Shown piece after piece: positions 34,884 to 43,954 of a stretch of 64,000 nt of DNA. Under the pieces are notes generated by a model. That model had not been told where the DNA came from, ran no database searches, and saw nothing but the letters and a program-made list of their open reading frames with translations. This DNA is from Paraburkholderia graminis C4D1M. Lineage in GTDB: Bacteria > Pseudomonadota > Gammaproteobacteria > Burkholderiales > Burkholderiaceae. Both the position numbers and the translations under genes were made by a program. The stretch's first letter is position 1; each line of letters starts with the position of its first letter. The stretch is from contig NZ_ABLD01000027.1 of the NCBI RefSeq assembly GCF_000172415.1, positions 18,116 to 82,115 of the forward strand, in the 5' to 3' direction.

Positions 34884-35711
34884 ATGAGCATCCTTGCAGG
34901 CTGGAAGTGTCGTCTGGTCATGTTGGCGTTGTGCGCGGCAAGCGTCAGCGCTTATGCGGAAGACCAGCTCGCCAAAGTGAAGAAAGCCGGCGAGCTCGTG
35001 GTCGGCACGGAGATGCAGTTCGCGCCTTTCGACTTCCTCGAAAACGGTCAGCAAGCGGGCTTTAACAAGGATCTCTTTGCCGAGGTCGGCAAGGAACTCG
35101 GCGTGAAGGTGCGTTTCATCGACCTGCCGTGGCCGAGCGTGTTGCCCGGTCTCGAAGCAGGCAAGTTCGATATGGTCGGCGGTCCGATCACCGTGACCAA
35201 GGCGCGCATGGAGCGCTACACGTACACGCTCCCCATCGCGGACGCCACCGACGCGCTGCTCAAGCGCGCGAACGATTCGGCGCTCAAGCAATCGTCGGAT
35301 ATTGCGGGTAAAACCGTGGGCGCGGGCAAGGGCTCGGCGCAACTCGACCAGTTGAAGGCATACGTCGCCACCTTGCCGAAGCCGCCTGAAATCCGCGAAT
35401 ACGTCGACAACAATCAGGCTTATGCGGACCTCGCCGCAGGCCGCATTGCGGCGGTCGCAAACTCGATGACCAACATCGCGTATGTGGCGAAGCAGCGCCC
35501 CGAAACGTTCGCGGTGGTGCAACCGCCGTTCGGCGCGAAAGTGTACTTCGCGTACTGCCTGCGCAAGGACGCGGACAGCAAGCCGCTCGCCGATGCCTTC
35601 AACGCGGCACTCGTGAAGATGCACGGCGACGGACGCCTCGCCGCGTTGCAGAAGAAATGGTTCGGCGTGGCGATGGATGCGCCGACTACGATGCCGACGC
35701 CGAATTATTGA
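34884..35711 (+). CDS. Amino-acid ABC transporter periplasmic binding protein (SBP_bac_3), system 1
   Basis: A 275-residue secreted protein. The signal peptide ends SVSAYA at about residue 25. The mature protein shows the family 3 pattern: LVVGTEMQFAPFDFLENGQQ, GFNKDLFAEVGKELGV, VRFIDLPWPSVLPGLEAGKFDMVGGPITVTKAR, and a C-terminal MHGDGRLAALQKKWFG. GGAG precedes the ATG. It heads an operon with two permeases, an ATPase and a HutC regulator. The amino-acid-binding family is clear; the ligand is not. Context with HutC-type control suggests histidine or a related amino acid. Confidence 0.9.
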   Translation: MSILAGWKCRLVMLALCAASVSAYAEDQLAKVKKAGELVVGTEMQFAPFDFLENGQQAGFNKDLFAEVGKELGVKVRFIDLPWPSVLPGLEAGKFDMVGGPITVTKARMERYTYTLPIADATDALLKRANDSALKQSSDIAGKTVGAGKGSAQLDQLKAYVATLPKPPEIREYVDNNQAYADLAAGRIAAVANSMTNIAYVAKQRPETFAVVQPPFGAKVYFAYCLRKDADSKPLADAFNAALVKMHGDGRLAALQKKWFGVAMDAPTTMPTPNY

Positions 35712-35783
35712 CGCGTGCCAGGCAGGCGCGTTTAAACGCACATTCACCGCACTATTGACCGCACATCAGCGAGGGCGACGCTC

Positions 35784-36434
35784 ATGTTCAGCACGACCGT
35801 CTTCGTTCAGGGCATGCCGCTGTTGTTGCACGCGGCGCTCGCGACCATCGGCGTTTCGTTGACGGGGCTTTTCATCGGCTTCTTCGTCGCGGTCGGCGTG
35901 TGCGCGGCGCGGCTCTCGCCGAATCGCGCCGCGCGCCGCTTCGGCGGTGCGTACGTGTTCTTCTTTCGCGGCGTGCCGATGCTCGTGCAACTGCTGCTCG
36001 TGTACTACCTGCTGCCGTTCGCGGGCATCAACGTATCGCCGCTCGTGGCCGCGATCAGCGCCGTGTCGTTGTGCTCGGCGTCGTATATCGCTGAAATTCT
36101 GCGCGGCGGTTTTCTCAGCATTCCGCCAGGTCATATCGAGGCCGCGCGCATGCTCGGCCTTTCGCCGTTCGACACGCTGCGGCGCATTCTCGTGCCGCAG
36201 GCATTCCGTCTGACGTTGCCTTCGCTCGTCAACGAAATGGTGCTGCTGATCAAGGCTTCGTCGCTGATCTCGGTAGTGGGCGTCGCGGAGTTGACGCGCA
36301 CCGCGCAGAACCTCGCGGCGAGCACCTACAGACCGCTCGAAGCGTACGTCGCCGCCGGCCTCATTTACTTCGTGATCTGCGGCGCGCTCGCACTCGTTGC
36401 GCATGCAGCCGAGTATCGGCTGAAGCACGCCTGA
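35784..36434 (+). CDS. Amino-acid ABC transporter permease, system 1, first subunit
   Basis: A 216-residue inner-membrane permease of the HisMQ family with five predicted helices. Near the N-terminus is the family segment FFRGVPMLVQLLLVYYLLPF; the coupling loop reads SIPPGHIEAARMLGLSPFDTLRRILVPQAFR, with the EAA signature that docks to the ATPase. It forms a heterodimer with the next gene product, 18 bp downstream. Confidence 0.9.
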   Translation: MFSTTVFVQGMPLLLHAALATIGVSLTGLFIGFFVAVGVCAARLSPNRAARRFGGAYVFFFRGVPMLVQLLLVYYLLPFAGINVSPLVAAISAVSLCSASYIAEILRGGFLSIPPGHIEAARMLGLSPFDTLRRILVPQAFRLTLPSLVNEMVLLIKASSLISVVGVAELTRTAQNLAASTYRPLEAYVAAGLIYFVICGALALVAHAAEYRLKHA

Positions 36435-36452
36435 TCGACCGGAGCCCACGCG

Positions 36453-37115
36453 ATGCAACAGTTCGATCCCACCGTCATCACGCACAATCTTCAGCCGATT
36501 GCCGCGGGTCTCGCGACGACGCTCGGCACGTGGGCCGCGGGCGTCGTTATCGGCATGCTGATCGGCTTCGTGATCGCGGTGCTGCAACTCTTTTGCGGAC
36601 GCTGGGTGCGCGCGCTGTTGCGTGTTTATATCGAGCTATTTCGCGGTACGCCGTTTCTCGTGCAACTGTTTCTGCTGTACTACGGCGGCCCGTCGTTCGG
36701 CCTCACGCTCGAACCGATGACAGCCGGCGTGCTCGGACTCGGCCTCTATGGCAGCGCCTATTTTGCCGAAGCGTTCCGCTCGGGATTCGAATCGGTGCCG
36801 CCGGGTCATTTGGAGGCCGCCTCGTGTCTCGGCTTGACGCGCATGCAAGCGGTGCTGCGCATCCAGATGCCGCAAATGCTGGTGCTGATCGTGCCCGCGC
36901 TCACGAATCTCATCATCGTGTTGAGCAAGGAGACCGCGGTGCTCTCGATCGTCACGGTGCCCGAGCTGACATTCGTGCTGACGGGCATCGGCTCGGCGAC
37001 CTTTGCTTTCGTCGAAACGCTGCTGATGCTCTGCGTGTGCTATCTCGCGCTCGTCGAACTGACTTCGCGCGCGGGCATGTGGGCCGAAGCCCGCATCGCC
37101 CGTTTCATGGCATAA
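36453..37115 (+). CDS. Amino-acid ABC transporter permease, system 1, second subunit
   Basis: A 220-residue HisMQ-type permease, partner of the preceding one. It has ELFRGTPFLVQLFLLYYGGP and the EAA loop SVPPGHLEAASCLGLTRMQAVLRIQMPQ. Short spacing on both sides (18 bp before and 17 bp after) places it in the operon with the ATPase. Confidence 0.9.
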   Translation: MQQFDPTVITHNLQPIAAGLATTLGTWAAGVVIGMLIGFVIAVLQLFCGRWVRALLRVYIELFRGTPFLVQLFLLYYGGPSFGLTLEPMTAGVLGLGLYGSAYFAEAFRSGFESVPPGHLEAASCLGLTRMQAVLRIQMPQMLVLIVPALTNLIIVLSKETAVLSIVTVPELTFVLTGIGSATFAFVETLLMLCVCYLALVELTSRAGMWAEARIARFMA

Positions 37116-37132
37116 AGGAAACGGATCACATC

Positions 37133-38005
37133 ATGAACGCCATCGCCGACATGCCCTCTTCCGCGTCTACTGTCGCGCAGTCTCAGCGCGGCGCACCGTT
37201 GATCGAGGTGCGCGATCTGCGCAAACGCTTCGGCGAAGTCGAAGTGCTGCGCGGTGTCGATCTCGAGATTGCGCGCTCGGAAGTGGTCTGCATCATCGGT
37301 CCTTCGGGCTCGGGAAAAAGCACGCTGCTGCGCTGCCTCGCCGCGCTCGAAACCTACGATCACGGGGACGTGCGCATCGAAGGCGAACTGCTCGGCTACA
37401 GCGAGCGCAACGGCAAGCGTGTGCGCGCGTCGCAAGCGGACATCAACCGCGTGCGGCGCAACGTCGGCATGGTGTTTCAGCAGTTCAACCTGTGGCCGCA
37501 CATGACGGCGCTCGGCAACGTGATGGAAGCGCTTTTGCGAGTGCAGCGCCTGTCGCACAACGAAGCGCGCCGCCGCGCGAATGCGATGCTGGAAACCGTG
37601 GGCCTTTCGCACAAAGGCGACGCGTATCCGGCGAAGCTTTCGGGCGGTCAGCAGCAGCGCGTGGCAATCGCACGCGCGCTCGCGATGGAGCCGCACATCA
37701 TGCTCTTCGACGAGCCCACGTCCGCGCTCGATCCCGAACTGGTCGGCGAGGTACTGCAAGTGATGAAGCAACTCGCGCGCGACAGCATGACGATGGCGGT
37801 CGTCACACACGAAATGGGTTTTGCCGCGCAGGTCGCGGACAAAGTCGTGTTCATCGACGAAGGACGCATCGCCGTGCAGGGCAAACCGCGCGAGGTCTTT
37901 CACGACGCCGGGCAACCGCGCTTGCGGCAGTTCCTGCAAAACTACTTCGACCGCAACGCTTTCTGGGCGCGCGGCCCCGACGACGCCGACGCTGAAGCGC
38001 TATGA
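37133..38005 (+). CDS. Amino-acid ABC transporter ATPase, system 1
   Basis: A 290-residue HisP/GlnQ-type ATPase. Walker A GPSGSGKST, Q-loop GMVFQQFNLWPHMT, signature LSGGQQQRVAIARAL, Walker B IMLFDEPTSALD, and switch histidine in VVTHEMGFA are all intact. The N-terminus has about 25 extra residues before the domain and the C-terminus an acidic tail. The start at 37133 follows AAAGGAAA. It powers the two permeases just upstream; the HutC regulator gene follows 51 bp later. Confidence 0.92.
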   Translation: MNAIADMPSSASTVAQSQRGAPLIEVRDLRKRFGEVEVLRGVDLEIARSEVVCIIGPSGSGKSTLLRCLAALETYDHGDVRIEGELLGYSERNGKRVRASQADINRVRRNVGMVFQQFNLWPHMTALGNVMEALLRVQRLSHNEARRRANAMLETVGLSHKGDAYPAKLSGGQQQRVAIARALAMEPHIMLFDEPTSALDPELVGEVLQVMKQLARDSMTMAVVTHEMGFAAQVADKVVFIDEGRIAVQGKPREVFHDAGQPRLRQFLQNYFDRNAFWARGPDDADAEAL

Positions 38006-38056
38006 GCGCGCGCACTGCGCCAAGCGCATTGCGCGAACCGTGAAAAGGGGCCGCCG

Positions 38057-38866
38057 ATGTCCGCCATGCTTCGCAGCAAGCGTCACCATGCCGATGAGCG
38101 GCCGCTAGCCGACGCGGCTAAAAATGCGCGCGCCGCCGAACATGCGCCGGCTGCGCGCTACGAACAGGTCAAGCATCACATTCGCGGCATCATCGAATCG
38201 GGCGCGCGTCAGGCCGGCGAACGTCTTCCTTCCGAACTCGATCTCGTCGCGACGCTCGGCGTGTCGCGCATGACGGTGAATCGCGCGCTGCGCGAACTCG
38301 CGCACGAAGGGCTCGTCACGCGCGTATCGGGCGTGGGCACCTTCGTCGCACAAGCGAGGCCGCAATCCACGCTGCTGATGATCGCGCATATCGGCGACGA
38401 AATTCGTTCGCGCGGACACGAATACAGCTACCGTACCGTGCTTTTGCAACGCGAGACCGCATCCGTCGTGGTATCGAATGCGTTAGGGCTCGCGCCTGGC
38501 GCTTCGGTGTTTCATGTGATTTGCGTGCATCGCGAGAACGGTCTGCCGGTGCAGTTGGAGGATCGCTACGTGAACCCGATCATCGCGCCGGATTTTCTGC
38601 AACAGGATTTCTCGGCGATCAGGCCGTCGGAATATCTGTACGAAACGGTGCCCGCGCACGACGTCGAACATATTGTCGACGCCGGGCTGCCCACTCCCGC
38701 GGAAGCGGAACTGCTCGACATTCGCGCGGAAGAACCATGCCTCACGCTCGTGCGCCGCACATGGACGAGCGGCGTGGCCGTCACCTTCGCGCGATTCGTG
38801 CACCCGGGATCACGTTACCGGCTCGGCTGCCGGTTCTCGCCGGATATGTCGCAACGGCAAGGCTGA
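38057..38866 (+). CDS. HutC-subfamily GntR repressor 1
   Basis: A 269-residue regulator. The winged HTH lies at about 36-100 (GERLPSELDLVATLGVSRMTVNRALRELAHEGLV), followed by a UTRA ligand domain with the HutC-like pattern LEDRYVNPIIAPDFLQQDFS and EEPCLTLVRRTWTSG. It ends FVHPGSRYRLGCRFS, as histidine-utilisation repressors do. About 35 N-terminal residues are not conserved. It is the last gene of the rightward ABC operon and the best candidate to bind the GGTATATACC palindromes at 34687 and 34786. Classical HutC responds to urocanate; the inducer here may differ, since no full hut pathway is in this window. Confidence 0.87.
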   Translation: MSAMLRSKRHHADERPLADAAKNARAAEHAPAARYEQVKHHIRGIIESGARQAGERLPSELDLVATLGVSRMTVNRALRELAHEGLVTRVSGVGTFVAQARPQSTLLMIAHIGDEIRSRGHEYSYRTVLLQRETASVVVSNALGLAPGASVFHVICVHRENGLPVQLEDRYVNPIIAPDFLQQDFSAIRPSEYLYETVPAHDVEHIVDAGLPTPAEAELLDIRAEEPCLTLVRRTWTSGVAVTFARFVHPGSRYRLGCRFSPDMSQRQG

Positions 38867-38896
38867 CGCGATGCAGCTTATAGCGCCGCTTGCCGG

Positions 38897-39691
38897 CTAG
38901 ACATTCCCCGCCAGATGAAAGCGCGACGCCGGATGCCATAGCTGCACGGACGTCGCGACATCGTCGCCGACCCACGTACGACGCCACAGCAACAGACACG
39001 GCTCGCCGATTTCCATCGACAGATGACGCCGCACATACGCATCCGGCTTTTGCGCGTAGATGCGGAATTCCGCGCGCTGAATCGGCGCGAGCCGCACCAT
39101 GTAGTGATTGGGCGTCTCGACGCTGAAGTCCTGTTGCAGATACTCGGGGAACACCTTCGGATTGACGTAGCGGTCCTCGTACTGGATCGGCTCGCCCTCC
39201 TCGCTATGGACGATGCACGAGTGAAACGCCGGGCCGCTCGTAAGGCCGAGCGCTTCGAGCGCGTGCGGATCGTCGCTCGGTTCGAGCGTCAGCACGCGCG
39301 CCGCATGACGATGACCGCGCGCGGCGATTTCGTCGGCGATGTTGCGGATTTCCAGCACGGTCGATTCGTACCGCTGCGGCGCGACGAACGTGCCTGAACC
39401 TTGCACGCGCGTCAGCACGCGTTCGGCGGTCAGCTCGCGCAGCGCGCGCGACACCGTCATACGCGCGACGCCAAACTCTTTCACCAGTTCGGTTTCGGAA
39501 GGGATCAACCCGCCCGGCTTCCAGTCGCCCTCGCTGATGCGCCGGATCACATAACGCTTGATCTGTTCGTAGGCGGGCATCGCTTTCGCCGGGGTCTCCT
39601 TGCAAGCGGCGCGCTGAGAAGTGCCGCCGCTGTGCGCGCCTGGCTGCGCCGGCTGCCGGCCTTCTTTCTGATTATTCGTGACTGTGTTCAC
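38897..39691 (-). CDS. HutC-subfamily GntR repressor 2
   Basis: A 264-residue regulator with winged HTH (PGGLIPSETELVKEFGVARMTVSRALREL) and UTRA domain (IQYEDRYVNPKVFPEYLQQDFS, IGEPCLLLWRRTW). The end WHPASRFHLAGNV is again HutC-like. I prefer the GTG start at 39691 because GAGGT lies at the right distance; an in-frame GTG at 39748 is possible. It is convergent with repressor 1 and is the last gene of the leftward operon that begins at 44815. It may bind the TTGTATAGACAA-type sites near 44871 and 45043. The two repressors differ enough to recognise different sites. Confidence 0.85.
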   Translation of the reverse strand: MNTVTNNQKEGRQPAQPGAHSGGTSQRAACKETPAKAMPAYEQIKRYVIRRISEGDWKPGGLIPSETELVKEFGVARMTVSRALRELTAERVLTRVQGSGTFVAPQRYESTVLEIRNIADEIAARGHRHAARVLTLEPSDDPHALEALGLTSGPAFHSCIVHSEEGEPIQYEDRYVNPKVFPEYLQQDFSVETPNHYMVRLAPIQRAEFRIYAQKPDAYVRRHLSMEIGEPCLLLWRRTWVGDDVATSVQLWHPASRFHLAGNV

Positions 39692-39798
39692 TCCGACCTC
39701 GTGAGTGGGTTGGGGGTCGTAGCCGTCGTACCGCTCGTACGTCCGCACGACGTCTCTGGCGCGCCGGCGGGTAAGCCCGCGCGCCAGCGGTTTTTGTG

Positions 39799-41463
39799 TC
39801 AGGCGACGCGCGCTGTGTTCAGTGGGCTGTTCATGCTGTTTATGTTGCTCCCGCTGTTCGCTGCCGCGGGAAATGTGGCCGCCGCGGCGAGGCTCGCAAT
39901 CGATGCGCCCGCAACGAACTCCGCGCCCCCACCAGGTGTTATATGGCGCGGCCTTATCTTACCCGGACTCGGCAACGGCGGCGGCGCCTCGCCGGCGATC
40001 ATGCGGAATGCGACGCTCATGTCGTCGGCGAGAGGACGGTCGTCGCGATACGTCGGCACGATCTGCCGCACGCGTTGCCACAGCGCTTCCGTATGCGGCG
40101 CACGCGGCGCGTCGGTGGCTTGCAGATCGTAGGCTTGCGCGGCGGCCAGCAATTCGATGGCGACGATGCGCCCCGCGTTATCGACGATCTCCAGCGCCTT
40201 CAGCGCAGCGGGCGTTGCGTGGCACAGGTGGTCTTCCTGCAAGCCCGACGTGATGCCGCCGTCGAGACTCGCGGGCAACGCAAGGCGCCGGTTCTGCGCG
40301 ACCAGCGAGGCCGCCGTGTACTGCGCGATCATGAAGCCTGAACACGTGCCGCCAGGCTCCGCGAGGAACGCGGGCAAGCCGCTCACGAGCGGATTGACGA
40401 GGCGATCGAGCCGCCGTTCCGCCATCGCGGCGACCTGGGCGATCGCGGTGGCGAGGCTGTCCATCGCGAGCGCAATGGATGCGCCCACCGCATGCGCCTG
40501 CGAATACACGCGCGGCGCTTCGGGCGTGCCGGCGACGATCGGGTTGTCGGTGATCGACGCGAGTTCGCGATTGACCACGTCGGCGGTCGCGGTCAGCACG
40601 TCGCGCGCCGCGCCGTGCACGTGAGGAATGGTGCGCATCGAAAGCGGGTCTTGCGTGCGCTGCCCGACCACCGCCGCCAGAATGCCGCTGTCGGCGAGCG
40701 CCGTGCGCATGCGTTCGCCCACCAGATTCAGACCGGGCGACACGCGCAACGCAAGCGAGTCTTCGTCGAATGCAACGAGCTGGCCGCGCAGATTCTCGAA
40801 GCTCATTGCCGCGACCACATCCGTCCAATCGAGCAGCCGCACCGCGCGTGCGAGCGCCAGCGCCGCCAGCCCCGTCACGCAAGGCGTACCGTTGACGAGG
40901 CTAAGCCCCTCTTTCGCTTCGAGCACGAGCGGCTCGCGGCCGAGCAGACGCAGCGCGTCGCGGCCCGTCAGACGCTCGCCGCGATAGCGCACATAACCCT
41001 CGCCGATGCACACCAGCGCGATATGCGCCATATGACTCAGATAACCGACCGAGCCGAACGCGGGCACTTCGGGCAAGCAATCGGCGTTGAGCAAGGTCAC
41101 GAGTTGATCGGCCACTTCAAGGCGAATGCCCGAGTGTCCATGCGCGAAGTTGTTGACCGCGGCGGCCATGATCGCGCGCGTTTCAGCCACGCCGAGCGGC
41201 GCGCCGACGCCGACCGCGTGGCTCATCAGAATGTTGCGCGACAGCGTGCGCTGCTCGCTTGGCGACACGATCACGTCGCACAGCGCGCCGACTCCGGTGT
41301 TCACGCCATACGCGCGAATGCCGCGCTCGACGATCTGCTCGACGAGCATGCGCGCCGCCGCGATGCGCGCGCGGGCGTCGGCGGAAAGTTCGAGCGGTTC
41401 GCCGGCGGCGACCGCCGCCACCTGGGTCCAGTCGAGAGGACGATCGGAACGGATCACGGCCAT
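39799..41463 (-). CDS. Histidine ammonia-lyase homologue lacking the MIO-forming triad
   Basis: A 554-residue member of the HAL/PAL family. The fold-defining segments are kept: YGVNTGVG with Tyr52, SHAVGVGAPLG with His82, LSLVNGTP with Asn191, QDPLSMRTIPHVHG with Arg277, FLAEPGGTCSGFMIAQYTAA and LQEDH with Glu410. But where the family has SVG-ASG-DLAPLAHM, this protein has SVG-YLSHMAHI (138 onward): three residues fewer, exactly the Ala-Ser-Gly that cyclises to MIO. The catalytic tyrosine of QDPYS is Leu274, and the GGNFH loop reads VYSQAH. The frame is intact, so this is not a sequencing slip. A classical ammonia-lyase reaction is therefore unlikely. The C-terminus has an extra Ala-rich tail of about 45 residues. 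Co-directional with the ABC genes upstream and repressor 2 downstream. Confidence 0.88.
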   Translation of the reverse strand: MAVIRSDRPLDWTQVAAVAAGEPLELSADARARIAAARMLVEQIVERGIRAYGVNTGVGALCDVIVSPSEQRTLSRNILMSHAVGVGAPLGVAETRAIMAAAVNNFAHGHSGIRLEVADQLVTLLNADCLPEVPAFGSVGYLSHMAHIALVCIGEGYVRYRGERLTGRDALRLLGREPLVLEAKEGLSLVNGTPCVTGLAALALARAVRLLDWTDVVAAMSFENLRGQLVAFDEDSLALRVSPGLNLVGERMRTALADSGILAAVVGQRTQDPLSMRTIPHVHGAARDVLTATADVVNRELASITDNPIVAGTPEAPRVYSQAHAVGASIALAMDSLATAIAQVAAMAERRLDRLVNPLVSGLPAFLAEPGGTCSGFMIAQYTAASLVAQNRRLALPASLDGGITSGLQEDHLCHATPAALKALEIVDNAGRIVAIELLAAAQAYDLQATDAPRAPHTEALWQRVRQIVPTYRDDRPLADDMSVAFRMIAGEAPPPLPSPGKIRPRHITPGGGAEFVAGASIASLAAAATFPAAANSGSNINSMNSPLNTARVA

Positions 41464-41535
41464 GATGTTGCCTTGCGCGATAACTTACGTGTGTGATGCG
41501 GATGCCGATACAGCGACGTGCCGACGATGCGCCGC

Positions 41536-42327
41536 TCAGTTCGTCGTGCGGTCGTGGTGACTCGACACGAATTGCCGGAAGCGCTCGGACTTACAGTCGA
41601 CGAATACTTCGTCGGGCGTACCGTCCGCTTCCACTTGCCCTTGATGCAGGAACATCACGCGGTTCGATACGTGACGCGCAAAACCCATTTCATGCGTGAC
41701 GACCAGCATCGTGCGGCCTTCCTCGGCAAGCGAGCGCATCACGCGCAACACTTCGCCGACGAGTTCGGGATCGAGCGCCGAAGTCGGCTCGTCGAACAGC
41801 ATGACCTTCGGATGCATCGCAAGCGCGCGCGCAATCGCCACGCGTTGCTGCTGGCCACCCGACAGATGCGCCGGATAGTGGCCGCGCTTTTCCGCGAGAC
41901 CGACTTTCGCAAGCAGCGCCTCAGCTTCTTCGACGGATTCCGCACGGCTGCGTTTGAGTACGCGCATCGGTCCTTCTATCAGGTTTTCGAGCACCGTCAT
42001 ATGCGACCAGAGATTGAAGTTCTGGAACACCATGCCGAGTTGCGAGCGCACGCGATCCACCTGGCGGCGGTCGCTCGGTTGCAGCTTGCCGTCGCCGCGG
42101 CGTTTCATTTTCAGTTCTTCGCCGGCGAGCGCGACTGAGCCGTCGTCCGGTGTTTCGAGCAGGTTCAGGCAGCGCAGAAACGTGCTTTTGCCCGAGCCGC
42201 TCGCGCCGAGAATCGAAATCACGTCGCCTTGATGAGCGTCGAGCGAAATGCCTTTGAGCACATGATGATCGCCGAACGATTTATGAATGTTCTTGACCGA
42301 CAGTGCAACGGGTGCCGTAGCGTTCAT
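41536..42327 (-). CDS. Amino-acid ABC transporter ATPase, system 2
   Basis: A 263-residue HisP-type ATPase. Walker A GASGSGKST, Q-loop MVFQNFNLWSHMT, signature LSGGQQQRVAIARAL, Walker B VMLFDEPTSALD and switch His in VVTHEMGFA are intact. The ATG at 42327 is favoured by CTGGAG 7 bp upstream over one six codons earlier. It is downstream of the two permeases and upstream of the lyase-like gene (72 bp gap). Confidence 0.92.
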   Translation of the reverse strand: MNATAPVALSVKNIHKSFGDHHVLKGISLDAHQGDVISILGASGSGKSTFLRCLNLLETPDDGSVALAGEELKMKRRGDGKLQPSDRRQVDRVRSQLGMVFQNFNLWSHMTVLENLIEGPMRVLKRSRAESVEEAEALLAKVGLAEKRGHYPAHLSGGQQQRVAIARALAMHPKVMLFDEPTSALDPELVGEVLRVMRSLAEEGRTMLVVTHEMGFARHVSNRVMFLHQGQVEADGTPDEVFVDCKSERFRQFVSSHHDRTTN

Positions 42328-42360
42328 GGAATTCTCCAGGTTCATCCGGAATGGCGGCGC

Positions 42361-43116
42361 TTAAGGCGCGGCGCGGCGTGCTTCGGTGGTGGCAGACACG
42401 GGGCGGCTCGGCGCGGCAGACTTCGGCGCCGCGCGCAGATGCCGCGACAGACGCGTCTCAAGCATGCTGAGCGCGCGCACGATGACGAAGTTCAGGAACA
42501 GATAGATCAGCGCGGCGCAGATGAACACTTCCGTCGTGCGATACGTTTGCTGAATGATCTGCTGCGCGACGCCCGTCACTTCCCACACGGTGACGAGGCT
42601 CGCGAGCGCGGTCGATTTGACGAGCAGCACCGCTTCCGTCGAATACGCCGGCAAACACTGGCGTAATGCAATCGGGCCGATCACGCGGCGCAGCAGTGCG
42701 AAACCCGACAGGCCAATCGAATAGCCGGCTTCGATCTGCCCGACGGGAACGGCCATCAGGCCGCCGCGAATGATCTCAGCGGTATAGCCCGCCGTGCACA
42801 GCGCAAGCGACAACACCGCGCACATATACGGCTCGCGCAGCACCGGCCACAGAAAGCTCTCGCGAATTACGCCGAACTGACCCATGCCGTAGTACACGAG
42901 GAACATCTGGATCAGGAGCGGCGAGCCGCGGAACACGAGAATATAAGCGCGTGCAAAACGATTCGGCAGCCAGTGCGGCGACACGCGCATCGTGACGATC
43001 ACGAGCGAGAGCAGTCCGCCGAGAACCAGCGAGCAGAAGAAAAGCCCGAGCGTGGTCGGCACGGCCGCGAGCAATTGCCGGATCGTGTCGAGCAGGAAGT
43101 CGAAGTCGAAATTCAT
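42361..43116 (-). CDS. Amino-acid ABC transporter permease, system 2 (HisM/OccM type)
   Basis: A 251-residue permease with five predicted helices. YILVFRGSPLLIQMFLVYYGMGQFG in the first half and the EAA loop AVPVGQIEAGYSIGLSGFALLRRVIGP mark the HisM/OccM branch, which transports basic amino acids and opines. A 30-residue Ala/Pro-rich C-terminal tail is unusual. 13 bp after the preceding permease gene. Confidence 0.9.
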   Translation of the reverse strand: MNFDFDFLLDTIRQLLAAVPTTLGLFFCSLVLGGLLSLVIVTMRVSPHWLPNRFARAYILVFRGSPLLIQMFLVYYGMGQFGVIRESFLWPVLREPYMCAVLSLALCTAGYTAEIIRGGLMAVPVGQIEAGYSIGLSGFALLRRVIGPIALRQCLPAYSTEAVLLVKSTALASLVTVWEVTGVAQQIIQQTYRTTEVFICAALIYLFLNFVIVRALSMLETRLSRHLRAAPKSAAPSRPVSATTEARRAAP

Positions 43117-43129
43117 GATGCGGCCGCCG

Positions 43130-43852
43130 TCAGTTGCGCGCGAAGTTGCGCTTGAAGGACCGGCCCACGCGCGCCTCGGCGCGGTTGAAGACCCGGTTCG
43201 AGATGCTGGTCATCAGCAGATACAGCGCGCCGCCCACCACGAAGAACGTGAAGTATTGATGCGTGGAGCCGGCCGCCACCTGACTCGTGCGCAGCAGTTC
43301 GGCGAGACCCGTCACCGAGATCAGCGCGGAGTCCTTCAGGCTCAGTTGCCACACATTGCCGATGCCCGGCAACGCGAAACGCAGCACTTGCGGAATGAGG
43401 ATGCGGCGCGCCATGGTCAGCGTCGGCATGCCGATGGAACGCGCCGCTTCGAGTTCGCCGCGCGACACCGCGAGCACCGCCGAGCGATACACCTCGGCCT
43501 GATACGCGCCGGAAATCATGCCGACAGCAAGCGCGCCGATGACAAACGGCGGCACGCCGACAAAGCCCTCGGCGCCGAACCACTGGCCGACCGTGGTCAC
43601 GAGCGTCGAGCCGCCGAAATAGAACAGATAGATGACGAGCAGTTCGGGCACGCCGCGAAACACCGTCGTATAGGTTTCGCCGATCACGCGCAACACGCGA
43701 AGACGCGACAGCTTGGCCGCCGCGATCAACGCACCGAACACGGCGCCGACCGCGAGCGCGGCCAGCGTGAGCGCGACGGTCATCAACGCCGCGAGCAGCA
43801 ATACGCCGCCCCAGCCTTCCGGCCCGAAGCCGAGCATCTGTATCAGAGCCAT
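43130..43852 (-). CDS. Amino-acid ABC transporter permease, system 2 (HisQ/OccQ type)
   Basis: A 240-residue permease. TYTTVFRGVPELLVIYLFYFGGS and the EAA loop AVSRGELEAARSIGMPTLTMARRILIPQ match the HisQ/OccQ branch. It pairs with the adjacent HisM-type subunit; together with the binding protein at 43955-44815 this forms a basic-amino-acid or opine-type uptake system. Confidence 0.9.
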   Translation of the reverse strand: MALIQMLGFGPEGWGGVLLLAALMTVALTLAALAVGAVFGALIAAAKLSRLRVLRVIGETYTTVFRGVPELLVIYLFYFGGSTLVTTVGQWFGAEGFVGVPPFVIGALAVGMISGAYQAEVYRSAVLAVSRGELEAARSIGMPTLTMARRILIPQVLRFALPGIGNVWQLSLKDSALISVTGLAELLRTSQVAAGSTHQYFTFFVVGGALYLLMTSISNRVFNRAEARVGRSFKRNFARN

Positions 43853-43954
43853 TGCCTACCTCTCATTCATGACGGCCGATGCAACAGCCGCACGAAACAG
43901 CCGCACGCACGAGCTCGCGCCCGCACGTGCCGCATTCGTTCGACGCCTCGTGAA

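Noticed and set aside
34884..38005. Possible octopine or nopaline catabolic system
   Set aside because: The transporters resemble that class, but no opine oxidase genes (ooxAB/noxAB) or cyclodeaminase are present, so the substrate is left open.
39799..41463. Functional hutH (histidine ammonia-lyase)
   Set aside because: The MIO-forming Ala-Ser-Gly and other active-site residues are absent, so the standard annotation would be misleading.
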